A stretch of 19,816 nt of DNA from CAZALT01 sp964485515 (GTDB taxonomy: Bacteria > Actinomycetota > Acidimicrobiia > Acidimicrobiales > Acidimicrobilacustridaceae), in NCBI GenBank assembly GCA_964485515.1, contig CAZALT010000052.1, positions 1-19,816 of the forward strand, read 5' to 3'. The notes beneath the pieces are model-generated. The model saw only the letters and a list, made by a program, of their open reading frames with translations. It searched no databases and was not told the origin of the DNA. Positions 7,364-13,846 of this stretch are shown here, one piece after another. The position numbers were made by a program, and so were the translations under genes. Positions within the stretch are counted from its first letter, which is position 1; each line of letters opens with the position of its first letter.

Positions 7364-7369
7364 TAAGGT
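7364..7369 (+). promoter_or_regulatory. candidate -10 box for the crotonase pair
   Basis: TAAGGT fits TAnnnT and ends 8 bases before the GTG at 7378. The same bases include AAGG, so they could instead act as a weak ribosome-binding site of a longer leader. The two readings exclude each other. Confidence 0.45.
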
Positions 7370-7377
7370 CTGCCGAC

Positions 7378-8181
7378 GTGAGCACCGGCCAAGGGTCCAG
7401 CCAGGAATTGATCGTCGAGCGCGACGGTGCGGTGGCGACGGTCACCCTGCATCGCCCCGAGCGCCGCAACGCGCTGTCGTGGGCGCTGGTGGGTGAGCTC
7501 CGCGCCGCCGTCGCCGAGCTGCGCGACGACGACCGGGTGCGGGTCGTGGTCCTCACCGGATCGGGCACCAAGGCGTTCTGCGCCGGAGCGGATCTCGAAG
7601 GCATGGGCGGCGCCGACCCTGCGGGTGCCGCCGATCGCCACGAGGGCCGTGGTCGCCTCGCCGCGTTGTTCGAGGATCTGTGGGCCCTCGGCAAGCCGAC
7701 GATCGCCAAGGTCCGGGGCTTCGCCCTGGCCGGGGGCATGGGCCTCGCACTCTCCTGCGATCTGGTCATCGCCTCCGACGACGCGGTCTTCGGCACGCCC
7801 GAGATCGATGTGGGGCTGTGGCCGTTCATGATCGGCGTTCCGCTCAACCGATCCATGCCGCCCAAGAAGGCGTTGGAGCTGATGATGACGGGACGCCGGG
7901 TCGATGCCGCCGAGGCCGACCGGTTGGGCTTCGTCACCCGGGTGGTGCCCGCCGCCGACCTCGACGCCGAGGTCGCCCAGCTCGCCGCCACGCTGGCCTC
8001 GAAGCCGCCCGGAGCCATGAGGGCCGGTCGGGACGCGTTCTACGACACCTGGGACCTCCCGGCAGAGCAGGCCCTGGCCCGGCTCCACCCACTCCTCTCG
8101 GCCACCGCCGAGGGCGACGAGGCCGCCGAGGGCATCGCCGCGTTCCTCGAGAAGCGACCGCCCGCCTGGAGGCAGGCGTGA
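7378..8181 (+). CDS. enoyl-CoA hydratase/isomerase family protein
   Basis: 267-residue crotonase-fold protein. Family landmarks are HRPERRNAL (25-33), the first oxyanion-hole segment FCAGADL (67-73), and the second, GFALAGGMGLALSCDLVIA (114-132). Against rat mitochondrial enoyl-CoA hydratase, the first catalytic glutamate (Glu144) aligns with G122, while the second (Glu164) is kept as E142 in GTPEID. One-glutamate crotonases often act as isomerases or other acyl-CoA enzymes, so classical hydration is not assured. The GTG at 7378 is chosen because homology begins soon after it and a -10/AAGG element sits just upstream. An in-frame start at 7306 would add 24 unlike residues. The end overlaps the next crotonase gene by GTGA, implying an operon for acyl-CoA metabolism. 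Confidence 0.88.
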   Translation: MSTGQGSSQELIVERDGAVATVTLHRPERRNALSWALVGELRAAVAELRDDDRVRVVVLTGSGTKAFCAGADLEGMGGADPAGAADRHEGRGRLAALFEDLWALGKPTIAKVRGFALAGGMGLALSCDLVIASDDAVFGTPEIDVGLWPFMIGVPLNRSMPPKKALELMMTGRRVDAAEADRLGFVTRVVPAADLDAEVAQLAATLASKPPGAMRAGRDAFYDTWDLPAEQALARLHPLLSATAEGDEAAEGIAAFLEKRPPAWRQA

Positions 8182-8909
8182 TCCACCTCGACGACCGGGG
8201 GGCGATCGCCGTGGTGACGATCGACCGACCCGAGCGCCGCAACGCCCTCGATCACGACGCGCTCGCCGGATTCGAGGCGGTGCTCGACGTCATCGAGGCG
8301 GGCTCGTCCCGAGCGGTCGTGCTGACCGGGGCGGAGGGCAACTTCTGCAGCGGGGCCGACATCTCCGGCGTCGAGGACCCCGCCTTCGTCGAGCGCCTCG
8401 GGCGGGTCCTGCGCCGGATCCGGGTGCTGCCCATGCCGACGATCGCCGCGGTCGACGGCTTCTGCCTCGGCGCAGGTGCCCAGCTGGCAGTCGCGTGCGA
8501 CCTGCGCACGGCGACCGAGCTCAGCCGCTTCGGGGTGCCCGCGGGCAAGCTCGGCGTGCAGATCGACTGGTGGACCGTCGAACGGATCGCATCGGCGATG
8601 GGCCAGGGTGCGGCCCGGGAGCTCCTGCTCACCGCCGACCAGATGACGGGCGAGCGCGCCTACTCGCTCGGTCTCGTGCAGCGTCTGGGCGACCTCGATG
8701 CGGCCATCGGATGGGCCGAGCGCGTCGCCTCGTTGGCGCCCCTCACGGTGCAGGGGCTGAAGACGGGGCTGAACGCAGTCGAAGCCGTGGGCGCCGAGGT
8801 TCCGTCGGCGTATCGCGAGGGCTTCGATCGCGCCTGGGCCAGCGCGGACCTCCAAGAAGGCCTCGCCGCGTTCCACGACCGTCGCCCACCGGAGTTCCGC
8901 GGCAGCTGA
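8178..8909 (+). CDS. crotonase-like protein lacking both catalytic glutamates
   Basis: 243-residue crotonase-fold protein, paralogous to its upstream neighbour. It keeps DRPERRNAL (16-24) and both oxyanion-hole segments, FCSGADI (56-62) and GFCLGAGAQLAVACDL (94-109). The two catalytic glutamates of enoyl-CoA hydratase align with Q102 and A122 (FGVPAGKLG), so water addition by the usual mechanism is not expected. It may bind and polarise an acyl-CoA for another reaction, or modulate its partner. The GTG start (8178-8180) overlaps the previous TGA, with GGAGGCAGG just before it, so the two are coupled. It is annotated as enoyl-CoA hydratase by family only. Confidence 0.85.
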   Translation: MIHLDDRGAIAVVTIDRPERRNALDHDALAGFEAVLDVIEAGSSRAVVLTGAEGNFCSGADISGVEDPAFVERLGRVLRRIRVLPMPTIAAVDGFCLGAGAQLAVACDLRTATELSRFGVPAGKLGVQIDWWTVERIASAMGQGAARELLLTADQMTGERAYSLGLVQRLGDLDAAIGWAERVASLAPLTVQGLKTGLNAVEAVGAEVPSAYREGFDRAWASADLQEGLAAFHDRRPPEFRGS

Positions 8910-8918
8910 CGCCCGCCA

Positions 8919-8947
8919 CCGGCCCGAATCGCGTGGCCGGCCCGAAT
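8919..8947. repeat. 11-bp direct repeat between convergent genes
   Basis: CCGGCCCGAAT occurs at 8919-8929 and again at 8937-8947, an 18-base period, in the 88-base gap between the crotonase stop and the lipoprotein stop. The pair also holds self-complementary GGCCGGCC. It may be a remnant of tandem duplication. No function is visible. Confidence 0.6.
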
Positions 8948-8997
8948 GGCCTGGTTCACGCGGCGATCGGCGGCCAGGGCGTCGCCCCCGGCTGTGA

Positions 8998-9585
8998 TCA
9001 GCGTGACGAGCCGGCCAGCGAGCCGGCCGACCGGTCCGAGCCGGGTACGTACAGCGTGCAGGCGAACGGTTGCGGTCCGCTGCCCCATTCGCGTTCGACG
9101 GTGGTCCAGAAGTGGACCTCGATCTCGGACAGCTCGTACCGCTGGCCGACGTAGCCATCGAAGTTCCTGGTGCAGTTCTGGTTGGCGAAGTCCTCGAGGG
9201 CCTGCTCGCCCGGATAGACGCCGTAGACGTTCTCGAAGGACTGCACGTCGAAGACCTCGTAGCGGTGCGGCAAGGTGCAGTCGATCAGCAGCACGATGTC
9301 GACCGGGCCGGTGCTGCCTTCCGATTCGAGCCGGCGCAGGTCGAAGCAGTCGCCGACCTCGGGCTCGTAGACGAAGATCTGCTCGCCGCCTTCGATGGGC
9401 ACCTCGGTGGTCGTCGTGGTCTCGACCGGGATCTCGGAGGTCGTCGTGGTGGCCGCCGTTCCACCGTCGTCGCCGGAGCACCCGGTTGCGACCAACGCGA
9501 CCAACGCGACCAGCGTGGCCAGCGCAACGGCGAACACGGTCGAGGTCCCCCGTCGTGGGCTCGACGTCAGCCACGATCCCGACAT
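8998..9585 (-). CDS. septum-formation family lipoprotein
   Basis: 195 residues. A basic N-terminus and hydrophobic stretch (17-34) end in ATGC, a somewhat atypical lipobox with lipidation expected on C36. A Thr/Glu-rich linker (about 42-65) leads into a cysteine-containing extracellular domain: VGDCFD, IDCTLPHRYEVFDV, YPGEQALEDFANQNC and a late C in PQPFACTLYV. This pattern resembles the actinobacterial septum-formation domain (Pfam Septum_form), with paired cysteines likely forming disulfides. I chose the ATG at 9585 because it is the last link of the overlapping stop/start chain from the sortase gene. A GTG one codon upstream is also in frame. It is cotranscribed with the sortase. No ribosome-binding site of its own is evident. 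Confidence 0.82.
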   Translation of the reverse strand: MSGSWLTSSPRRGTSTVFAVALATLVALVALVATGCSGDDGGTAATTTTSEIPVETTTTTEVPIEGGEQIFVYEPEVGDCFDLRRLESEGSTGPVDIVLLIDCTLPHRYEVFDVQSFENVYGVYPGEQALEDFANQNCTRNFDGYVGQRYELSEIEVHFWTTVEREWGSGPQPFACTLYVPGSDRSAGSLAGSSR

Positions 9586-9638
9586 CACAACGGTCCCGAC
9601 ATCACAACGGTCCCGACATCACCACGATCCCGGCATCA
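9571..9638 (-). repeat. 17-bp tandem repeat forming a stop/start relay (sortase to lipoprotein)
   Basis: Four copies of a 17-base unit starting TGATG (9638-9622, 9621-9605, 9604-9588, 9587-9571). The sortase TGA (9638-9636) overlaps an ATG at 9636, which opens a five-codon ORF MPGSW. Its TGA overlaps the ATG at 9619 (MSGPL), whose TGA overlaps the ATG at 9602 (MSGPL), whose TGA overlaps the ATG at 9585, the lipoprotein start. Copies differ at three positions within the unit, and none of the changes touches TGATG. Confidence 0.95.
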
Positions 9639-10634
9639 GTAGGCGCCGGGGAGCAGTTGGTTGATGAAGTCGAACGACAAGAACAGCAGCACGACGAAGA
9701 ACGGGAGGGCGATCGCGTAGGCGGGCCACCTCCACCGCTTGTTGCGGTGACCGACGTACCAGGCCCCGAACCACAGCGCCACGGCTCCGACGCTGAACAC
9801 GACGGCCCAGAGCCGAGCGGAGTCGTTGCCCCCCGCGAGGTCGTCGCCGGGCAGCGAGGTCGGCGCCTCGGCGGGTTCGGCCCGGGGGGTCGGAGGGGCA
9901 GGAGGAGTGGTGAGCTTGGCCTCGACGATGATGCGCTGCGCCGCGCTGTACTTCGGATGGCAGGCCATCAGGGTGAGGCGGTTGTCGCCCTTGTCGTCGA
10001 GGATCTCCATCGCACCAGGGCCCACGATGTAGTGCCCCACCGTCGCTCCGTCGGCCGTGGTCTGCGGAAGCACCTCGTAGGTGAAGGTGCCCTGGAGGGT
10101 GGTGACGGTGATGAGCGCCCCGGGCTGGAGCTCGTCGATGCGGTTGAACGGCGCCTTGTAGGTCGTGCGATGCCCGGCGATCGCCGCGTTGCCGGGCTGG
10201 CCCGGCAGCGGTGTGCTCATGAAGTGGCCGGGGCCTTCCTCGAGCCAGCGGAGGTCGGTGCCCTCGACGATGTAGAAGTCGGCGCCGATGTCGGGGATGG
10301 AGATCGAGCCGATCGGATCGCCTTCGGCCGGGGCTGGGACATCGGTGGGTGCGGTCTGGGGCGTGGCCGCGGTGGCCGTCGTGGCCGTCGTGGGGTTTGT
10401 GGCGGGGTCTGCCGGGGTCGACGCCACCGTCGTGGAGCTCGATGACGTCGCCTCGCCGGGCAGCCCGGCGGCCAACGCCTCCTGCTGCGCCTTGAACTCC
10501 TGGGCGAGCGAGCTCTGGGCCCGGTCGGTGTGCAGACCGGTGCCCCACAGCTGGTAGGCCACGAAGAGGAGGAGCAGCACGCCGACGCGGATCATCATCC
10601 GCCCGACGGCCCCGATGGCGGCGAGGATCTGCAC
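9636..10634 (-). CDS. class E sortase
   Basis: 332-residue membrane transpeptidase that would attach or crosslink surface proteins by cleaving an LPxTG/LAxTG-like signal. An N-terminal helix (about 17-31) and a long Thr/Ala/Pro linker (60-105) precede the sortase barrel, which starts at PIGSISIPDIGADFYIVEG. The triad is visible: H155 in AGHRTTY, C225 in TLMACHPKYS and R234. Two C-terminal helices (LWAVVFSVGAVALWFGAWYVG and WPAYAIALPFFVVLLFLSF) are typical of class E. The GTG at 10634 is preferred because TAGTGT lies 8 bases upstream. GTG 10646 and ATG 10598 are alternatives. Reading further upstream only translates the antisense of ccmA. No protein with a sorting signal is encoded in the window. 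The stop leads into the 17-base relay and the lipoprotein. Confidence 0.9.
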   Translation of the reverse strand: MQILAAIGAVGRMMIRVGVLLLLFVAYQLWGTGLHTDRAQSSLAQEFKAQQEALAAGLPGEATSSSSTTVASTPADPATNPTTATTATAATPQTAPTDVPAPAEGDPIGSISIPDIGADFYIVEGTDLRWLEEGPGHFMSTPLPGQPGNAAIAGHRTTYKAPFNRIDELQPGALITVTTLQGTFTYEVLPQTTADGATVGHYIVGPGAMEILDDKGDNRLTLMACHPKYSAAQRIIVEAKLTTPPAPPTPRAEPAEAPTSLPGDDLAGGNDSARLWAVVFSVGAVALWFGAWYVGHRNKRWRWPAYAIALPFFVVLLFLSFDFINQLLPGAY

Positions 10635-10642
10635 GGGCGGGA

Positions 10643-10648
10643 ACACTA
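10643..10648 (-). promoter_or_regulatory. candidate -10 box for the sortase gene
   Basis: TAGTGT (minus strand) ends 8 bases before the GTG at 10634, consistent with a leaderless transcript. Confidence 0.45.
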
Positions 10649-10719
10649 CAAGTCCCGTCGATGCCCGCCCGGTCGGCACGTTGTTCGCTCTCCGCACCTT
10701 CCTCGGCTCGCCCCAGGCT

Positions 10720-10749
10720 TTGGTCGGCGAACAGGGCCACCGGTAGCGT
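10720..10749 (+). promoter_or_regulatory. candidate promoter of the ccm operon
   Basis: TTGGTC (10720-10725) and TAGCGT (10744-10749) are separated by 18 bases. Transcription would start around 10756, a few bases before the ATG at 10761. GGAG at 10750-10753 would then lie largely upstream of the mRNA start, unless a more distal promoter is used. Confidence 0.45.
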
Positions 10750-10760
10750 GGAGCGTTCCC

Positions 10761-11519
10761 ATGGAGCCCGTCGTCCACCTCCGTGCCGCGGTCGCGCTCC
10801 TTGGCCGCTTCCCCGCTCTGGCGGGCGTCGATCTCACCGTCGACCACGGCGAGATCGTGCTCCTGCAGGGATCGAACGGTGCGGGCAAGACCTCCCTCCT
10901 GCGGCTCTGTGCCGGTCTGATGCCCCTCGCGTCGGGTTCCGCGGTCGTGCTCGGCTACGACCTGGCCGACGATCGCGTGGCGGTCCGGCGTCAGGTCGGC
11001 TATCTGGCCCACGCCACCGGGCTCTACGACGAGCTCACCGTGATCGACAACGTCCGGTTCTGGACCCGTGCCTCGGGTGCCGATCTCGCCGATGCGGAGG
11101 CGGCGATGGAGCGGCTCGGGCTGGTGGGACGCCTGCGCGAGGCCCCCGTGGCGAAGCTCTCGATGGGTCAGCGCCGGCGAACGTCGCTCGCCTCGATGCT
11201 CGCCCGTCGGCCCCGGCTCTGGCTGCTCGACGAGCCTCATGCCGGACTCGACGCCGACGCCCGCGACCTCGTGGACGGCCTCGTGCGCGAGGCGGCGGCT
11301 GCGGGCGCCACGGTGCTGGTCGCGTCCCACGAGCACGAGCGGGCCCGGGCTCTCGCCGAGCGGATCGTCACCATCGGTGGCGGTGTCGTGACCGCCGACA
11401 CCGGCTCGGCTCGCTCCCCAGAGCCTTCTGGCGTCGATCCTGTTCGCCTTCCGGCGGAGATCGACGCAATTTCGGCCGATGCGCGGGTGGGTCACGAGGG
11501 TGACTCCGATGTGGCGTGA
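10761..11519 (+). CDS. ccmA: cytochrome c maturation ABC ATPase CcmA
   Basis: 252-residue cytoplasmic ATPase that, with CcmB, uses ATP hydrolysis to release heme-loaded CcmE from the CcmC-CcmD complex. Walker A is GSNGAGKTS (37-45), the ABC signature LSMGQ (133-137), Walker B LWLLDEP (153-159) with E158 catalytic, and the H-loop lies in VASHEHE. The context, first of nine collinear ccm genes, identifies it among otherwise similar ATPases. The last 40 or so residues, after the usual end of the CcmA fold, form a polar tail of unknown role (GSARSPEPSGVDPVRLPAEI and onward). The ATG at 10761 follows GGAG by 7 bases. Its end overlaps ccmB by 11 bases. Confidence 0.92.
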   Translation: MEPVVHLRAAVALLGRFPALAGVDLTVDHGEIVLLQGSNGAGKTSLLRLCAGLMPLASGSAVVLGYDLADDRVAVRRQVGYLAHATGLYDELTVIDNVRFWTRASGADLADAEAAMERLGLVGRLREAPVAKLSMGQRRRTSLASMLARRPRLWLLDEPHAGLDADARDLVDGLVREAAAAGATVLVASHEHERARALAERIVTIGGGVVTADTGSARSPEPSGVDPVRLPAEIDAISADARVGHEGDSDVA

Positions 11520-12177
11520 CGCCGCCCTCGTTGCCGGAAAGGACCTCCGCCTGGAGTCTCGATCACGGGTGGCGCTCAACCAGATCGCCCCGTTCGCGGT
11601 GCTGATGCTCGTGCTGTTCGCCTTCGCGCTCGACCCCGACCGCGGCGTCCTGCTCGCCGCGACCCCGGGCCTGTACTGGGTGTCGGTGCTGTTCTGCGCC
11701 CTGCTCGCCGTGCAGCGCACCTTCGCCATCGAAGCCACCGACGGCACCCGCGACGCGTTGCGCATGTCGGGCCTCGACCCCGGCGGGATCTTCCTGGGGA
11801 AGGCCGCGGCCATCGCCGTCCAGCTGCTGGCCTTGGAGGTGCTCCTGCTCGTGGGCGTGTGGATCCTCTACGACGCCGACCTGGGCGGGATCGGCCTGCT
11901 CCTGGCGACCTGTGTTGCCGCGACCGCGGGAATCGCTGCCGCCGGTACGCTCTACGGCGTCCTCGCCGCTGGCCTTCGAGTCCGGGAGACCCTTCTCCCG
12001 CTGCTCCTCCTACCGGTGCTGGCGCCTGTCCTCATCGCAAGCACCCGTGCGTTCGAGGCGGCCATGGACAGAACACCCGGAGAGGGCTGGCCTTGGGCCG
12101 GATTACTCGTCGGGTTCGCACTTCTCTACCTTGGAGCCGGGATCTTCGGCTTCGGGCCGCTCCTGGAGGAATCGTGA
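11509..12177 (+). CDS. ccmB: cytochrome c maturation membrane protein CcmB
   Basis: 222 residues, typical for CcmB, with about six predicted membrane helices. The N-terminal motif WRDAALVAGKDLRLESRSR, followed by LNQIAPFAVLMLVLFAFAL, matches the family, and the central AVQRTFAIEATDGTRDALRMSG loop is the region expected to contact the ATPase. CcmB is the permease-like partner of CcmA in the complex that frees holo-CcmE. The ATG at 11509 is preceded by GAGGG (11496-11500) and lies inside the end of ccmA. An in-frame start at 11479 would add ten residues within ccmA. The stop overlaps ccmC as GTGA. Confidence 0.93.
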   Translation: MWRDAALVAGKDLRLESRSRVALNQIAPFAVLMLVLFAFALDPDRGVLLAATPGLYWVSVLFCALLAVQRTFAIEATDGTRDALRMSGLDPGGIFLGKAAAIAVQLLALEVLLLVGVWILYDADLGGIGLLLATCVAATAGIAAAGTLYGVLAAGLRVRETLLPLLLLPVLAPVLIASTRAFEAAMDRTPGEGWPWAGLLVGFALLYLGAGIFGFGPLLEES

Positions 12178-12983
12178 CCGCACCGACATCGCAACCAGAG
12201 CGGGAGTCATCCCCGGCTGGCTCGGCGACTTCGGTCGACGCCGCGAACGACACCGAGGTCGCCGACGGCCCGCGTGGCACCGGTTCCACCGGCACGATGA
12301 TCTTCGGCATCGTCACCCTCGTCGGGCTGGCGCTGCTCGCGTTCCTCTCGTTCGTCGGCACCAAGCCCGACGTGCAGCTGGGCGAGACGATGCGGCTGAT
12401 GTACGCCCACGTGCCCGTCGTCATCGCCGCCTACATGGGCATCATGGCCACCACCTTCGGCAGCGTCATGTTCTTGTGGAAGCGCTCCGAGTGGTGGGAC
12501 CTCGTCGCCGCGTCATCGGCTGAGGTGAGCGCCCTGTTCATCGCCCTCACCTTGTTCCTCGGCGCGGTGTGGGGAAAGCCCACCTGGGGTGTGTGGTGGG
12601 TGTGGGATGCCCGCCTGACCTCCACCGCCATGCTCTTGCTCCTCCTGCTCGGCTACCTCGCGGTGCGGCGCACCAGCGACGACATCGACGTGCGGGGCAA
12701 GCGGTCGGCCATCGTCGGACTGCTTCTCCTCCCCAACGTGATCATCGTCAACCGCTCGGTGGAGTGGTGGCGATCGCTGCACCAGGAGCCCACCCTGTTC
12801 CGCATCGACCCCCAGATCTCGGACATGCAGATGTTCACTCTGGTGTTCGGCATCATCGTGGCCTGCGCGCTGTTCCTCTGGCTGGTCATCCACCGCTTCC
12901 GCCTTGCCTGGCTCCAGGACCGCGTCGAGGCCGAGGGTCTCGACGACGCGCTTGTGCAGCGTCGGGCCGAAGGGGCCGTCTGA
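12174..12983 (+). CDS. ccmC: heme-handling protein CcmC
   Basis: 269-residue member of the heme-handling protein family, which presents heme for covalent attachment to CcmE on the outer face of the membrane. About six helices are predicted. The diagnostic WWD segment is WGVWWVWDARLTS (138-150), preceded by WGKPT, and conserved histidines flank it (one in MYAHVPVV, one in WRSLHQEPT) as the expected axial heme ligands. A polar N-terminal extension of about 40 residues precedes the first helix and is longer than in Escherichia coli. The GTG start overlaps the ccmB stop, with GGAGGA at 12165-12170. The stop shares one base with the next start (TGATG). Confidence 0.95.
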   Translation: MTAPTSQPERESSPAGSATSVDAANDTEVADGPRGTGSTGTMIFGIVTLVGLALLAFLSFVGTKPDVQLGETMRLMYAHVPVVIAAYMGIMATTFGSVMFLWKRSEWWDLVAASSAEVSALFIALTLFLGAVWGKPTWGVWWVWDARLTSTAMLLLLLLGYLAVRRTSDDIDVRGKRSAIVGLLLLPNVIIVNRSVEWWRSLHQEPTLFRIDPQISDMQMFTLVFGIIVACALFLWLVIHRFRLAWLQDRVEAEGLDDALVQRRAEGAV

Positions 12984-13195
12984 TGGTCACCGCCACCACC
13001 ACCTTCGTACTCGGCGTGCTCGCCGTGGTTGCGGGCCGCGTGCCCTCCGAGGATCCATCCGGCACGCAGTGGGCCTACGTGTGGCTCGGCTGGGGCGTCG
13101 CCGCGGTGGCGATCGTCGCCTACGCGGCCGTGATCATCTGGCGAGGAAGAGCGCTCAGCAAGCGGGTCCCCCCGGAGGAACGACGATGGATGTGA
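12983..13195 (+). CDS. ccmD: CcmD-like small membrane protein
   Basis: 70 residues in the ccmD position between ccmC and ccmE. A hydrophobic N-terminal stretch (about 5-18) is followed by a polar loop (GRVPSEDPSGTQ) and one membrane helix (about 31-53, YVWLGWGVAAVAIVAYAAVIIWR). A basic tail, RGRALSKR, then follows. Helix plus basic tail fits CcmD, the single-helix protein that stabilises the CcmC-CcmE complex and is needed for holo-CcmE release. The extra N-terminal hydrophobic segment is not found in Escherichia coli CcmD and might be a signal peptide or a second helix. Identification rests mainly on position. It begins at TGATG with the ccmC stop and overlaps ccmE by 10 bases. Confidence 0.75.
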   Translation: MVTATTTFVLGVLAVVAGRVPSEDPSGTQWAYVWLGWGVAAVAIVAYAAVIIWRGRALSKRVPPEERRWM

Positions 13196-13782
13196 CCGGC
13201 TTCGGTTCGGACGACGAGGAGAGCCCCGACGCGTCCAGCGGCGACATCGCCCCGCGTGGGGCCACCGCGACGACGACCCGCTCCGGCGACCTCGATCTCA
13301 CGCCACGGCCCGCGGCGCCCGCCAAGAAGCGGCAATGGTGGGCCTTCATCGTGCTCGCCGTCATCATCGGCGCCGTCGGCTTCGTCGCCGTCAAGGCGCT
13401 CAGCGATGCCACCTTGTTCTTCTACAACGCCGACGAGGCCGTGGCGATGCGCGACGAGTTGGGCACGGACGACTTCCGCCTCCAGGGCACGGTCGAGTCC
13501 GGCACCATCGTCGAGACGGGGACCACCGTCGAGTTCCGGGTGCAGTTCAACGGGGTCGAGGTCGCCGTGTCGCACACCGGTGATCCACCCGAGCTGTTCG
13601 AGGCCGGAACACCCGTCGTGCTCGAAGGTCACTGGAACGAGGCCGGTGACACCTTTGTGAGCAACCGCATGCTCATCAAGCACGACGCCAGCTACGAGGA
13701 AGACAACGGCGGTCGTCTCAAGGAGGCCGAGGAAGGTGGTCAGGTCCCCGTCGACCAGGCCTCCGCCGACGTCGCGCCATGA
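13186..13782 (+). CDS. ccmE: heme chaperone CcmE
   Basis: 198 residues. An unusually long polar N-terminus (1-48) precedes the membrane anchor (about 51-72) and an extracytoplasmic OB-fold domain. FRLQGTVESGTI and GTPVVLEGHW are typical family segments. The heme-attachment motif KHDASY contains H166 and Y170, the classical H-x3-Y arrangement, so heme would be carried covalently on histidine, unlike the cysteine variants of some archaea and delta-proteobacteria. A flexible acidic tail follows. The ATG at 13186 has GGAGGA at 13174-13179. The TGA at 13780-13782 overlaps an ATG (ATGA) that opens a chain of four mini-ORFs leading to ccmF. Confidence 0.96.
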   Translation: MDVTGFGSDDEESPDASSGDIAPRGATATTTRSGDLDLTPRPAAPAKKRQWWAFIVLAVIIGAVGFVAVKALSDATLFFYNADEAVAMRDELGTDDFRLQGTVESGTIVETGTTVEFRVQFNGVEVAVSHTGDPPELFEAGTPVVLEGHWNEAGDTFVSNRMLIKHDASYEEDNGGRLKEAEEGGQVPVDQASADVAP

Positions 13783-13846
13783 ACCAGACGCCATGAACCA
13801 GACGCCATGACCCAGACGCGATGAACCACACGCCATGAACCAGACG
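13777..13846 (+). repeat. 14-bp tandem repeat forming a stop/start relay (ccmE to ccmF)
   Basis: Five copies of CCATGAACCAGACG (13777-13790, 13791-13804, 13805-13818 with one change, 13819-13832 with two, 13833-13846). The ccmE stop overlaps the ATG at 13779. From there run four overlapping five-codon ORFs: MNQTP (13779-13796), MNQTP (13793-13810), MTQTR (13807-13824) and MNHTP (13821-13838). Each TGA overlaps the next ATG as ATGA. The fifth ATG, at 13835, is ccmF itself, which starts MNQT. The three substitutions spare every ATG and TGA. Confidence 0.97.

Noticed and set aside
8040..9158. Minus-strand open frame of 372 codons opposite the crotonase pair
   Set aside because: It is a shadow of coding DNA; the plus-strand crotonases carry the family motifs.
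10635..11813. N-terminal extension of the sortase frame across ccmA on the minus strand
   Set aside because: The extension is antisense to a clear ABC ATPase and has low-complexity Arg-rich composition. Sortase homology begins only near 10634.
13779..13838. The mini-ORFs as genes for functional pentapeptides
   Set aside because: The peptides (MNQTP, MTQTR, MNHTP) vary and have no visible property under selection. The constant elements are the start and stop codons, so the act of translation is the likelier point.
13777..13846. A CRISPR array or minisatellite without gene relation
   Set aside because: The units are contiguous with no spacers and coincide exactly with the ccmE stop and ccmF start, so neither a CRISPR array nor an unrelated minisatellite fits.
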